Of a stretch of DNA of 64,000 nucleotides, positions 36,551 to 44,880 are shown one piece after another (position 1 is the stretch's first letter; each line of letters opens with the position of its first letter). A model generated the notes under the pieces. The model was not told the DNA's origin, ran no database searches, and worked only from the letters and a program-made list of their open reading frames with translations. This DNA is from Bradyrhizobium sp. BR13661 (GTDB taxonomy: Bacteria > Pseudomonadota > Alphaproteobacteria > Rhizobiales > Xanthobacteraceae), in the NCBI RefSeq assembly GCF_029892425.1, contig NZ_JARXWB010000016.1, positions 62,001 to 126,000 of the forward strand, in the 5' to 3' direction. Both the position numbers and the translations under genes were made by a program.

Positions 36551-36904
36551 ATGCGAACAGAGCGGATTGCGCTGGGTATGGCGCTTGCGATCGGCGGCAT
36601 CGTCGCGCAGAGCGCCTCGTTCGCCGAAGAATATCGCGGGACCATGGAGCAGCAGATGGCCTGCACGCCTGACGTCTGGCGTCTGTGCAGCGACCAGATT
36701 CCGGATGTGAGCCGCATCACCGCGTGTTTGCAGCAGAACACGCCACAGCTTTCCAGCGGCTGCCGTGCGGTGTTCCAGTCCAACAATCAGATGCCGGCGC
36801 AGCAACCGGTTCCGCGCAATCGCGCAGCTCCCCCACCGCGTTATAACAATGCGCCGCCGCCGCCTCAGCAGATGCAGCCGCGGCCTTACGACGATGATGA
36901 TTAG
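36551..36904 (+). CDS. Small secreted cysteine-containing proline-rich protein
   Basis: The 117-aa protein has a signal peptide (about 1-25, cleavage near SFA-EE). Four cysteines lie in a compact region (ACTPDVWRLC, TACLQQ, SGCRAVF), a spacing resembling short cysteine-rich-repeat proteins of Rhizobiales, followed by a Pro/Gln/Arg tail ending in DDDD. It is likely periplasmic or outer-membrane associated. Function unknown. It is convergent with the cyclase gene. Confidence 0.8.
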   Translation: MRTERIALGMALAIGGIVAQSASFAEEYRGTMEQQMACTPDVWRLCSDQIPDVSRITACLQQNTPQLSSGCRAVFQSNNQMPAQQPVPRNRAAPPPRYNNAPPPPQQMQPRPYDDDD

Positions 36905-36915
36905 CGCTCGCCTCG

Positions 36916-37749
36916 TCAGCGCTCGCTTTTGCTGCCGGACTCGGGTCGATGTCCAAGCACCGTCCGCATGATGGCAGCGAAGAGAATGACTGAGACTGGC
37001 CAGTGGAACCAGATTTTATGCGCGCCAGTGAGCAGGTTGATCAGAATGAGGAAGGCCGACACGGTGAGGGCCGCCGCGACCGGGCGGGGTAGCTTCCCCA
37101 GCCACTCCGAGACAGGATTCGTCGGCGCGGACGGTTGATGCCGGTCGCCAATCTGCGGGGCACGAGCCGTCTCCCGGAGAGTTGGGCTTCCATCGACCGG
37201 GAAGCTTCCTCGCCCTGTGGTCTGGCCACCCAGGGTCAACCGATAGCTGGTCAGCGGAGCAATGTTCTTCATGGGGCGCTGGCCGAGACAGTCAAAGCCA
37301 ACCGATAATTTGTTGTGCACCTGATCGTAGACCGAGCTCGAGATCACGACGCCGCCGGGGTCGGCGAGCTCTTGCAGGCGTGATGCGATATTGACGCCGT
37401 CACCATAGATATTGGTGCCGTCCACCATGACATCGCCGAGGTTGATGCCGATGCGAAATCGCATCGGGTTCACCTGGGGCGAGTCCGAATCCTCATTGGA
37501 AATTTCCTGCTGGATTTCGACCGCGCATTGCACGGCCTCGACGACGCTGGCGAATTCGGCGATCACGGCATCGCCCCAGGTATTGACGATGCGGCCGTCA
37601 TGACGCTCGACCAGTCGCGCCATGGCGGCGAAGTAGCGGCGGAGCGTCTCCAGCGTTCCGGTCTCGTCGGCTTCCATGAGGCGCGAATAGCTGTGCACGT
37701 CAGCGCACAGCACGGTGGTCAGGCGTCGTTTCACCTTGTCGTCGGTCAT
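36916..37749 (-). CDS. Class III adenylate/guanylate cyclase with two C-terminal membrane segments
   Basis: The 277-aa protein begins MTDDKVKRRLTTVLCADVHSYSRLM, the rhizobial class III cyclase opening with the first metal-binding Asp. The second Asp is in NTWGDAVIAEF, and the GTNIYGDGVNIASRLQ segment holds the dimer and transition-state residues. Two hydrophobic helices near the C-terminus (about 210-265) would anchor it to the inner membrane. It would make cAMP. Bradyrhizobium carries many such genes. The start at 37749 avoids overlap with the next gene; the distance to the best ribosome site is long, so it is uncertain. Confidence 0.88.
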   Translation of the reverse strand: MTDDKVKRRLTTVLCADVHSYSRLMEADETGTLETLRRYFAAMARLVERHDGRIVNTWGDAVIAEFASVVEAVQCAVEIQQEISNEDSDSPQVNPMRFRIGINLGDVMVDGTNIYGDGVNIASRLQELADPGGVVISSSVYDQVHNKLSVGFDCLGQRPMKNIAPLTSYRLTLGGQTTGRGSFPVDGSPTLRETARAPQIGDRHQPSAPTNPVSEWLGKLPRPVAAALTVSAFLILINLLTGAHKIWFHWPVSVILFAAIMRTVLGHRPESGSKSER

Positions 37750-37804
37750 GGTTCTTACATTAGCCTCCCTGACCGGCAAATGCATCAGCTGTCCGGTGGC
37801 CGCC

Positions 37805-38272
37805 TTACGGCCTGACCTCGCAAACATCGACCCATTCGGCCGCGGTCAGCTCGGCCATCCGATCGGGGGTGATGCGTACGGCGCTGTGGGTCGAGCCGGC
37901 GGCCGGCACCACGATGTCGAATGCCTTCAGAGAAATGTCACAATAAACGGGGAGCGGCGATTTCAGCCCGAACGGGCAGACGCCGCCGACTTCATGGCCG
38001 GTGATGTCGGCGACCTCTTCCAGCCCCAGCATCTTCGGCTTGCCGCCGAACTGCGCCTTGACCTTCTTGTTGTCCATCCGCGAGGTGCCGGATGCGACGA
38101 TCAGGATCACGCGCTCGCCGACGCGCAAGGATAGCGTTTTGGCGATCATGCCGGGCTCCACGCCATAGGCTTCGGCGGCTAGCGTCACGGTTGCCGAACT
38201 GATCGGGGATTCCATGACTGTGATGTCGGGGGCTTTCTCGGCGAAGAAGGCACGAACGGATTGCAGGCTCAT
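37805..38272 (-). CDS. YbaK/EbsC-family aminoacyl-tRNA deacylase
   Basis: The 155-aa protein has the YbaK/ProX fold signature: AKTLSLRVGERVILIVASGTSRMDNKKVKA, with the catalytic Lys region, and TGHEVGGVCPFGL followed by STHSAVRI. It hydrolyses mischarged aminoacyl-tRNAs (Cys-tRNAPro, Ala-tRNAPro) in trans. Cytoplasmic, usual length. The gene before it on this strand is the HAD dehalogenase, separated by a tandem repeat. Confidence 0.92.
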   Translation of the reverse strand: MSLQSVRAFFAEKAPDITVMESPISSATVTLAAEAYGVEPGMIAKTLSLRVGERVILIVASGTSRMDNKKVKAQFGGKPKMLGLEEVADITGHEVGGVCPFGLKSPLPVYCDISLKAFDIVVPAAGSTHSAVRITPDRMAELTAAEWVDVCEVRP

Positions 38273-38308
38273 TCCAGTCAGCTCATCAAAGACCTACGGG
38301 CGGGCGGC

Positions 38309-38408
38309 GATCCCCGGGTCATCCCTTGATGATCCCGGGGTCATCCCTGGATGATCCCCCGGGTCATCCCAGGATGATCCCCGGGTCATCTCTGGATGAT
38401 CCCCGGGA
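38309..38408. repeat. 22-bp tandem repeat, 4.5 copies, overlapping the dehalogenase stop
   Basis: Units start at 38309, 38331, 38353, 38376 and 38398 (the last is half). The consensus is GATCCCCGGGTCATCCCTGGAT; units are 22 bases except one of 23. Each unit contains the palindromic CCCGGG core. The last 23 bases encode the C-terminus and stop of the minus-strand dehalogenase, so the array was expanded from or into the gene end. No unique spacers, so not a CRISPR. Confidence 0.9.
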
Positions 38409-39123
38409 GCTCCGAAAGCGAACGAACCCGATAATCCGGCGCAAGGCCGAGTTCGTCCATCTGGGTGCGGATCGCCTTGAACATGGTCAGCGGTGCCACG
38501 AGTTCGGTCTCGACGCAAGCCAGCGCCATGGCCTCCGGCGTCACCCGTTCGATCCAGGCGACGTTCAGCCCGAATGATTTCGCGCCGGCGACATCCCAGG
38601 GATTGGAGGAGACGAACAGGACTTCTTCAGGCGCGGTGCCGAGCACATCGCCGATCAGCGCATAGGCCTCTGGGCTCGGCTTGAAGGTCTTCCTGGCATC
38701 GACGCTGATGGTGGCATCGAGCAGGCGGTCGAGGCCGGAGTTGCGCACCAGCGCATTCAGCATGTCCGGGCTGCCATTGGAAAGGATAGCGAGCTTTCGC
38801 GGCTTGAGCGCCGAAAGCGCGGCCGTCGCGTCCGGATAGAGATCGAGATGCAGGTATTTCTCGATGACGCGCTCAAACGCGTCCTTCTCATAGTCGAGCC
38901 CGAGCACGCGCAGCGTATAGCCCAGCGAGTCGCGGGTGACCGCGGCAAAATCCTGGTAACGCCGCATCAGCGAGCGCAACCAGGTGTATTCGAGTTGCTT
39001 GATCCGCCAGACCTGCGTGATGATCTCGCCATAGCCCGGAAACGCATCTTCGGTGATCTCCGCGACCGACTGGATGTCGTAGAGCGTCCCGTAGGCGTCG
39101 AAGACGACGGCTTTGAGGTTCAT
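38386..39123 (-). CDS. HAD-family haloacid dehalogenase (type II-like)
   Basis: The 245-aa protein begins MNLKAVVFDAYGTLYDIQS, the DxT motif I nucleophile loop, and has motif II LAILSNGSPDML, the catalytic Lys region RKTFKPSPEAYALIGD, and motif III SSNPWDVAGAKSFG. These match L-2-haloacid dehalogenases. The nucleophile Asp is followed by Ala-Tyr-Gly-Thr-Leu, the typical type II form. Its C-terminal residues lie in the 22-bp tandem repeat and may vary between strains. Confidence 0.92.
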   Translation of the reverse strand: MNLKAVVFDAYGTLYDIQSVAEITEDAFPGYGEIITQVWRIKQLEYTWLRSLMRRYQDFAAVTRDSLGYTLRVLGLDYEKDAFERVIEKYLHLDLYPDATAALSALKPRKLAILSNGSPDMLNALVRNSGLDRLLDATISVDARKTFKPSPEAYALIGDVLGTAPEEVLFVSSNPWDVAGAKSFGLNVAWIERVTPEAMALACVETELVAPLTMFKAIRTQMDELGLAPDYRVRSLSELPGIIQR

Positions 39124-39298
39124 GGGCTGTCCTTCCGGGCCCCTGTGGTCACAAGAACTCCGCTTGGGGGCGTGCGCTTGATCGTCAGCTTACCAGAGCG
39201 CAGCGGAGGTCGGCCACTGCAAGCGTTATCGGCGGCTTGTGACGATCAGCAGACAGGCTGCCAACGCCGGGAGTGGCCAAGCTGCAGCTTCTCACGTT

Positions 39299-39535
39299 TC
39301 ACTGCGTTGTTCTGCTGCACCTGAAGATAAGCGCTGCCTGAAACACCCGTTTGGCATCGGTTCGCACCTCGACGGAAACGTCTCGACGCTCGTCCATGAC
39401 TGCAATGTCGCGAGCCAGATCCGCCAGCGCGTGGGCCGCTTCCACCTCGGCTTCTTGCTGGGTGCCGAACTCCAGACCTTCCTCATCAGGATAGAGGCCG
39501 GTATCGTCCCTGATGTCGAAATAATAGCGGGTCAC
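39299..39535 (-). CDS. DUF6894-like small protein
   Basis: The gene runs from a GTG at 39535 and gives 78 aa beginning with the characteristic RYYFDIRDD tract, then YPDEEGLEFGTQQEAEVEAAHALADLARD. This is a recognisable small rhizobial family of unknown function. Upstream in-frame ATGs exist but the GTG start matches the family opening. The start is not certain. Confidence 0.75.
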   Translation of the reverse strand: MTRYYFDIRDDTGLYPDEEGLEFGTQQEAEVEAAHALADLARDIAVMDERRDVSVEVRTDAKRVFQAALIFRCSRTTQ

Positions 39536-39657
39536 CGCGGCGGCTCTCTGAATTGGCACGGACGTCAACATCAGCGCCAATTGGCCGTTCCTGACCAATC
39601 GCACCGTTGACGCGTACGGACAGCACCGCTTCGCCGGTTCCGAGAGAATAGGCCGTG

Positions 39658-39933
39658 TCAGCCCGCCGGCCTGGAGGTCTGCGGCAGGGGCGGCCTGCGT
39701 TCAGGGAGCTTCTTCTTCGGCGGCGCCGGCAGCAAGCCTTCCCTGATCGCCTGTTTGCGCGCAAGCTTGCGGGCGCGCCGGATTGCTTCGGATTTTTCGC
39801 GCGTCTTTCGCTCCGAAGGCTTCTCATAGGCGCGCCGCTGCTTCATTTCGCGAAAAACGCCTTCACGCTGCATCTTCTTCTTCAGGACCCGAAGTGCCTG
39901 ATCGACATTGTTGTCGCGGACCATAACCTGCAT
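39658..39933 (-). CDS. rpsU: 30S ribosomal protein S21
   Basis: The 91-aa protein starts MQVMVRDNNVDQALRVLKKKM with GAGGAG five bases before the ATG at 39933; the frame upstream is not part of the gene. The middle is the highly basic S21 body (EKPSERKTREKSEAIRRARKL). It is longer than the usual ~70 aa, with a Pro/Lys/Arg tail of about 20 residues. S21 helps 16S rRNA bind mRNA at initiation. It may be a stress-related paralog, since the cold-shock gene lies nearby. Confidence 0.94.
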   Translation of the reverse strand: MQVMVRDNNVDQALRVLKKKMQREGVFREMKQRRAYEKPSERKTREKSEAIRRARKLARKQAIREGLLPAPPKKKLPERRPPLPQTSRPAG

Positions 39934-40110
39934 CGAAACTCCTCGCTGGGCTGCGAAATGGGACGACCCTGCAAGCAGCCAATTGCGCAGGGAACTCGTT
40001 GCGAATGGGAGAATGGGAGCAACCGCGGATGTCTTCGTCGGTTTCGAACGAGCAGATTTGCCCGTCACGGAGATGCGCGGCTCAGTGGCAGCGAGGTGAC
40101 CACCCCCGCG

Positions 40111-40162
40111 CGGCCAAGTCAACCGATCAAGTCAACCGGCCAAGTCAACCGGCCAAGTCAAT
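40111..40162. repeat. 13-bp tandem repeat, four copies
   Basis: Units CGGCCAAGTCAAC at 40111, 40124 (variant CGATCAAGTCAAC), 40137 and 40150 (ending T) sit end to end. They are 13 bases, not a codon multiple, and lie in non-coding DNA. Confidence 0.9.
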
Positions 40163-40268
40163 CGATAAGGGCCCTGGCCCGACCCGGCAGATCAGATCCG
40201 GAACTGCTCCCGGCCGGCGTCTGGATCGCCGGGCTGAAAACAAACTGGCAGCCTTCCTTGTAAAAGGG

Positions 40269-40289
40269 GCGAACAATGTATATGTTCGC
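40269..40289. promoter_or_regulatory. GCGAACA-N7-TGTTCGC inverted repeat upstream of cold-shock gene
   Basis: Perfect 7-bp arms around a 7-base AT-rich centre (ATGTATA). It is operator-like, located about 125 bases before the cold-shock ATG. It contains GAAC and GTTC half-sites, but their spacing differs from the alphaproteobacterial LexA direct repeat, so the binding protein is unknown. Confidence 0.5.
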
Positions 40290-40414
40290 TCTATTCGATT
40301 AGCCGCTGTGCCTTGTTGATCGTGCCCGCGGGCTCCTTTTCCAAAGACATCGACGAAGTTGAAACAGCCGCGTGAATGTCGCGCGGAATGCGCTTGTGCG
40401 CTTTGGAGAAGAAA

Positions 40415-40624
40415 ATGACGACAGGTACCGTAAAGTGGTTCAATGGCCAGAAGGGCTTCGGATTCATCCAGCCGGACGATGGCAGCAACGACGTGTTTGT
40501 TCACATCAGTGCGGTCGAACGTGCTGGCCTTGGGGGTCTCGCCGAAGGCCAGAAGCTCAATTACGAGCTCAAGACCGACAAGATGCGGGGTAAAGTCAGC
40601 GCAGAAAACCTCTCGCTGGCCTGA
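40415..40624 (+). CDS. Cold-shock domain protein (CspA family)
   Basis: The 69-aa protein is a single cold-shock domain: GTVKWFNGQKGFGFIQPDD (RNP1) and DVFVHISAVERAG (RNP2), both intact. It binds single-stranded RNA and DNA and keeps mRNA unfolded in the cytoplasm. ATG 40415 has GGAGAA four bases upstream. Confidence 0.96.
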   Translation: MTTGTVKWFNGQKGFGFIQPDDGSNDVFVHISAVERAGLGGLAEGQKLNYELKTDKMRGKVSAENLSLA

Positions 40625-40720
40625 TCTCGTAGCGCCGTTTCACGGATGTACTGAAACGGCTTGTTGCCCGCTCGATCTCCGGATTGGGCGGGCTTTGCCT
40701 GTTGCTGAACGAGGTGAAGG

Positions 40721-40963
40721 ATGAGTACCCGAAAGCCGGCAGTACCGTCACCTGAAGCAATCGCGCGCGCCGATCGTCAGCGCCTGGCGGCCGAAGAAGG
40801 CGTGCGCGCGATTGCGGATGTCGAGAGACAAGCCGTCGAGGTCCGCAAGAATATGGCGCGGCTGCGCCAGTTGCGCGAAGCCAGAGAAGCTGCGGACGCG
40901 GCTCTCGTGGCAACCGAGCCGGCGCCAGTGGCAAAGAAGCGGACGAGGAAGTCGGGGCGATAG
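40721..40963 (+). CDS. Small Lys/Arg-rich conserved-looking hypothetical protein
   Basis: The 80-aa protein is helical and highly charged, with a central EEGVRAIADVERQAVEVRKN segment and a basic C-terminus (KKRTRKSGR). AAGG lies directly before the ATG. Composition suggests a coiled-coil nucleic-acid-associated protein, but the function is not known. It follows the cold-shock gene by 96 bases. Confidence 0.65.
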   Translation: MSTRKPAVPSPEAIARADRQRLAAEEGVRAIADVERQAVEVRKNMARLRQLREAREAADAALVATEPAPVAKKRTRKSGR

Positions 40964-41005
40964 CCCGATGCGACGAACGCCGAAGACCGGGTCTCAAGCA
41001 AGAGA

Positions 41006-41230
41006 GTGTTGATCGTGCCCAGAGCAAAGTCAGACGGCCATGGAACGATTACTTTCACGCTTGCGCTAGGCGCAGCGCGCCAGCTTTGTAGACTCACGAC
41101 GACGTTCCAGACCGACAAGCAGGCTTTCAGCTATCTCCATAAATACCGGACCCAGTTCGAGCAGATGGCGCGAGCGCGGCTTGCCTCGGGCGAGCTCGAA
41201 GACGGAATCGTCGTGCTGACGATGCTCTAG
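41006..41230 (+). CDS. Small hypothetical protein
   Basis: The 74-aa frame starts with GTG (another GTG three codons later is possible). It contains FTLALGAARQLCRLTTTFQTDKQAFSYLHKY and ends VVLTML. I do not recognise a family. The codon use agrees with neighbouring genes and an AAGAGA-type site lies upstream. Confidence 0.6.
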   Translation: MLIVPRAKSDGHGTITFTLALGAARQLCRLTTTFQTDKQAFSYLHKYRTQFEQMARARLASGELEDGIVVLTML

Positions 41231-41324
41231 CCCGTCCGTCTGATGCGTCGATTGAACCGCAGCGGTGCATGAATCGCCTGTTGGCTGCCGAGCCGAACAC
41301 CGCAAGTTCAGACCGTTTTGAAGC

Positions 41325-42278
41325 TCAATCGAAATACCGCTGCGCAAACTTGCGGAAGTTTTCCATCAGGAACCGATGTGCGCGCCTGCTAATGGGAGCG
41401 TCCGGCACCATCATATCAAAACCGTGATAGGCGCCGTCGAAGATTTCGAACGCAACCGGAATGTTGGCCCGGCGAAGGTTCTCGACGTAGATCTTGGTTT
41501 CATCGCGAAATGGCTCGAGACTGCCGACAAACGTGATCGTCGGCGGCAGTTTCGTGTAGTCCGTGCAGCGTGCCGCAGCCGCGTAGGGCGTAACGGTGTC
41601 CACGCCGTGGAGATAGCGGGACCATGCCAGCCTGTTGGCTTTTTCATCCCAGACGGGCGCGTCGTTGCCAACCACGGATGCGCTGGTCTGCCGGTCATCG
41701 ATCATTGGATAAACAGGCATTTGAAACGCTATTCTTGCGTCGTTCGTGTCGGTCGCCTTGAGCGAGACGGCGGCCGCAAGCCCTCCGCCCGCGCTATGGC
41801 CTGCCACGATGAATTTGTCGGTTCGTCCGCCTAGGGATGCCGCGTTATCCCTGATCCATAGCAAGGTGTCGTAGCAGTCATTGAATGCGGCCGGGTAGGG
41901 CGATTCAACGGCCTTTCGATAGTCCGGCGCGACGATGATGCACGGCTCCGTATCGATGAAGTCCTTGAGGATCGAGCCGAACTGCTCGGGCACCCCGTGA
42001 ACGTAACCGCCACCATGCATGTAGAGCATGATCGGCAGCGGTCCAGCTGCCGAGGTTGGCCGATAGAGTCTCACGCGAATAGGCGTGCCGCCATTCGTGC
42101 TGGGAATGTATCGCTCGCGGCAGACAAGTCCCCTGATGTTGCGTCCCCGCAAGACGGAAGCAGAGAAACGGAACACGAGCAGAGAGAACCATCTGGTGTG
42201 AACAAAGCTTGCGATGATCCGGCCAAAGGCATATCGGCCGCGCAGATCTTCATCCACCATCTCCCTGGTGACTTTCAT
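41325..42278 (-). CDS. Alpha/beta hydrolase, HSL-type acetyl esterase
   Basis: The 317-aa protein has the hormone-sensitive-lipase signatures: the oxyanion HGGG motif (LYMHGGGYVHG, about 99) and the nucleophile elbow GHSAGGGLA. An Asp and a His (DGAYHGFDMM) late in the sequence complete the triad. It hydrolyses short-chain carboxylic esters. No signal peptide. It is transcribed toward the small gene at 41230. Confidence 0.92.
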   Translation of the reverse strand: MKVTREMVDEDLRGRYAFGRIIASFVHTRWFSLLVFRFSASVLRGRNIRGLVCRERYIPSTNGGTPIRVRLYRPTSAAGPLPIMLYMHGGGYVHGVPEQFGSILKDFIDTEPCIIVAPDYRKAVESPYPAAFNDCYDTLLWIRDNAASLGGRTDKFIVAGHSAGGGLAAAVSLKATDTNDARIAFQMPVYPMIDDRQTSASVVGNDAPVWDEKANRLAWSRYLHGVDTVTPYAAAARCTDYTKLPPTITFVGSLEPFRDETKIYVENLRRANIPVAFEIFDGAYHGFDMMVPDAPISRRAHRFLMENFRKFAQRYFD

Positions 42279-42342
42279 CCGATGCGTCCTGCCGAGTTCA
42301 GGAAGCTTAGTCTAAGGCGCGATGGCTCCAGCAGGCCATCTT

Positions 42343-43587
42343 CTATTGCAGCGTCGCAATCATCTTTGCCGGGGCGGGCTGCCGAAGGCCCAGGCCCCGG
42401 GAAAACCGCGGGCGCGTCGATTTCGGCAGTCTTTCCGGAAGCTGCCCGAAATATGTGATCGTTCTGGTCATCGCAGCCCTGATGACGGGCTCGACCTTCG
42501 CGCAAATGAACCAGCAGACCAGGACAAGAATGCCCAGCTGGATCCACACGGCCGTGGTGGCATCCAGGCCGGCATCGACCAGGGTACGAATGATCGCGGT
42601 GCCGACGACGTTGTGCATGAGATAAAACGGATAGGTGATGAGGCCGAGCGTTCTCCAGTAGGCGGGCGCCTCGGCAGAAGCGATACCAGCAGCGTGCCTA
42701 TTCCTGTTCCGGTTCGCGGCGAAGGCAATGAGCAGCACCGCGGCAGCCCAGACCATGATCGGCACCAGGGCTGACTGGTCCGCGATGGCGGGAATGCTCG
42801 TCAGGAAGAAAGACGCAAAATAGTAGATCTCTGCGGCCCCAGACAGACAGGTGACGGCGACGGCGACCCGTTCGAGCTTCGTCAGTTCTCTGTTGGAGGA
42901 AATGAACAGCCAGATGCCCAGCGCAAAGAAGCAACCATGATTGAGCAAGTACGCTGCGGCCGGAACGCGAAACATCAGAATGATGAGATAGATCAAATCG
43001 GATGGCGTCGTGCACGACAGCACCACTAACGAAAAAGCATTGAAGATCGCGCTGTAGATGGTGAGACCCCAGGCCACGTGCCGCAGCGTGACCTTCTTCG
43101 TGAGCATCGCGCAGTATACGAGCCCGTAGAACGCGGTCTCGGCAGCCAGCGTCCAGTAGACGCCATCAAGCCACTCACCCGTGACACCCTTGGGGACCAT
43201 CAGCATGGCGTGGATGTAGGGCAGGATGAATTCGGATGCCGGTCCGCTTCCGAAGATGAGCAGAACAAGGAGGGTCGTGGTGGCGCAAACCCAAACCGCC
43301 GGATAAAGCCTGAGCGCCCGACCGAGCAGGAACTCGCCCGGCGAAGACTTGCACGCGGAATTCGCGATCACGAAGCCGGAAATGACGAAGAAGATTTCGA
43401 CGCCCACCCAGCCGAACCATGTGTAGGGCGCGGCAGACGGGTAGATGACCTCGGCGGCGACGTAACGCTCGAAGCCTTGGACGCCGATCGAAACCCAGGC
43501 CCATGACCAGAACATCTGGTGAAAAATGGCGACTCCGAGAGCGGTGGCGAAGCGCAGCGGATCCAGCAGTGCAAAATGGTTTTTCAC
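42343..43587 (-). CDS. Acyltransferase family 3 membrane protein
   Basis: The 414-aa inner-membrane protein has the OafA/NodX-type acyltransferase_3 pattern: FALLDPLRFATALGVAIFHQMF at the N-terminus, with the catalytic-type His, WFGWVGVEIFFVISGFVIANS, and many hydrophobic segments. It O-acylates surface carbohydrate. A GTG at 43587 with GGAAG 7 bases before it is chosen; another GTG at 43641 has no site. An alternative is a transporter-like role, but the motif is clear. Confidence 0.88.
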   Translation of the reverse strand: MKNHFALLDPLRFATALGVAIFHQMFWSWAWVSIGVQGFERYVAAEVIYPSAAPYTWFGWVGVEIFFVISGFVIANSACKSSPGEFLLGRALRLYPAVWVCATTTLLVLLIFGSGPASEFILPYIHAMLMVPKGVTGEWLDGVYWTLAAETAFYGLVYCAMLTKKVTLRHVAWGLTIYSAIFNAFSLVVLSCTTPSDLIYLIILMFRVPAAAYLLNHGCFFALGIWLFISSNRELTKLERVAVAVTCLSGAAEIYYFASFFLTSIPAIADQSALVPIMVWAAAVLLIAFAANRNRNRHAAGIASAEAPAYWRTLGLITYPFYLMHNVVGTAIIRTLVDAGLDATTAVWIQLGILVLVCWFICAKVEPVIRAAMTRTITYFGQLPERLPKSTRPRFSRGLGLRQPAPAKMIATLQ

Positions 43588-44052
43588 GGGAGTGCTTCCG
43601 ATCCATGAAACGATCCCGTTGCAGATATTGGATCCCCTCACCAGGCTCTGCGACCTTGGTCACGCTTTCTCCGTCCATGGTTCGAACTGCGCAGATTCCC
43701 TGCGCGAATTGGCGTGCGCTCTGTGCCGTGCCTGCGCGCTGTGTGATGTTTCTCACGGAGGTGCTGACGTTATCGCCGGTTCTCCTTTCATCCCGCCGTC
43801 CGTGGATTCGACGCCCGATAGGCGTAAAGTTTTCCATCCTCTCCGGATGCGACGCCGTTAGGCTTACGGCCATTGTCGGCGCCTGACGGCTCCAGAGAGC
43901 TCTGCGAGGACTTGGTCGCTCAACTCATTTCAGACGATTGAATTTCGGCACTCACAACGGGCGGCGCCTTTGTCTAACGGGCCGTCAAGCGACCCAATGG
44001 CCTGGGTCGAAAATCAGATTGATATTCGACTACGGATTTTCCGGAGGACGTT
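43588..44052. other. Region without a credible gene
   Basis: The 465 bases before the small membrane-protein frame contain only short frames that run antisense to or out of phase with the acyltransferase. No palindrome or strong promoter element was seen beyond the acyltransferase upstream region. Confidence 0.4.
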
Positions 44053-44175
44053 TTGTGCTTCAAGTATATCGATCCGGACGGCGCGGGCGAGCTTCCCGGC
44101 TTTCGACGGGGCTATCTGATCGGGTGCGCCGTCTTGGCTTGCATTCTGGCCATTGAGCTGATTGTCCTGCTTTAG
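44053..44175 (+). CDS. Possible 40-aa single-pass membrane peptide
   Basis: A TTG at 44053 has GGAGGA at 44043-44048, just four bases upstream. The frame gives a soluble N-terminus (CFKYIDPDGAGELPGF) with a positive RRGY junction and one hydrophobic helix (LIGCAVLACILAIELIVLL) reaching the C-terminus, then TAG. This is the layout of small inner-membrane proteins. Function unknown. The TTG start and the short length make it tentative. Confidence 0.5.
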   Translation: MCFKYIDPDGAGELPGFRRGYLIGCAVLACILAIELIVLL

Positions 44176-44373
44176 TTCGCGAGGGCAAGTGGCCTTCGCG
44201 AGAGGGTGCTACCGCGGAGGTGATGAGAGGCTGATCAACTCATCTCCGCACGATCTTGCGCCAGTACCGATTGTCGACAGAGCGTTGCGGTTTTGCGACG
44301 CAGGCTTCCTTTTTCCATCGCCAACGGCCTGTGATACGCTGCCCAAATTGGAGTTCTAAGGGGGAATTGAAAA

Positions 44374-44796
44374 ATGATTCATCGTTTGTTGGCAATCTTG
44401 GTCGTGCTGCTATCCATATCGGCGGCGAAGGCCGGACCAAACGAAGACGCGGTGGCGGCACGCGCACAGTGGGAGCAGGTCTATAATTCCGGTGATGCGG
44501 AGAAGTTTGCCGCGATCTACACCAAGGACGCCATGCTGTTCGGCTCGACGGCTCAGCTGTTCACCGGTACGGACGGCGTGCGCACCTATTTCAGCAAGCT
44601 GCCGCCGGGCATCAAGGTGAAAATGGGCGACCAGCAGGCGATCGCGGCAGGTCCCGACGTGTTGTTGAGCTCCGGCTTCGCCGACTTCACGCTGCCCAAC
44701 GGCACCGTGGTGCCCTACCGGCTGACCCTGGCCTGGGTGAAGGTGGACGGCAAATGGCTGGTGGCGCAGCATCACGGCTCACCCGTGCCCAAGTAA
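44374..44796 (+). CDS. Secreted DUF4440/SnoaL-like protein
   Basis: The 140-aa protein has a signal peptide (about 1-21, ending SAAKA) and an NTF2-like domain: AQWEQVYNSGDAEKFAAIYTKDAMLFG and LTLAWVKVDGKWLVAQHHGSPV. DUF4440-type proteins have mixed or unknown activities and often lie in the periplasm. Nothing in the neighbours fixes a role. Confidence 0.88.
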   Translation: MIHRLLAILVVLLSISAAKAGPNEDAVAARAQWEQVYNSGDAEKFAAIYTKDAMLFGSTAQLFTGTDGVRTYFSKLPPGIKVKMGDQQAIAAGPDVLLSSGFADFTLPNGTVVPYRLTLAWVKVDGKWLVAQHHGSPVPK

Positions 44797-44880
44797 GCTC
44801 GGGGATGAGGCTGCCACTTCACACTGAGGTCTAGGCGACAGCGCCTCTTCCTGTCAGGGAATGGGGCGCCGCCCTGGCCT

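Larger units (their letters stand above)
39934..40414. promoter_or_regulatory. Intergenic region between rpsU and cold-shock gene
   Basis: These 481 bases hold no credible gene. They carry a 13-bp tandem repeat (40111-40162), a GCGAACA-N7-TGTTCGC inverted repeat (40269-40289) and then about 125 bases of leader before the cold-shock ATG, a length typical of the structured leaders of cold-shock genes. The promoter is not clear by eye. Confidence 0.5.

Noticed and set aside
38309..38408. CRISPR-like array
   Set aside because: Repeats are directly abutting with no unique spacers and no cas genes.
40269..40289. LexA box
   Set aside because: GAAC and GTTC halves are 9 bases apart and inverted; the alphaproteobacterial site is a direct repeat with a 7-base gap, and no SOS gene follows.
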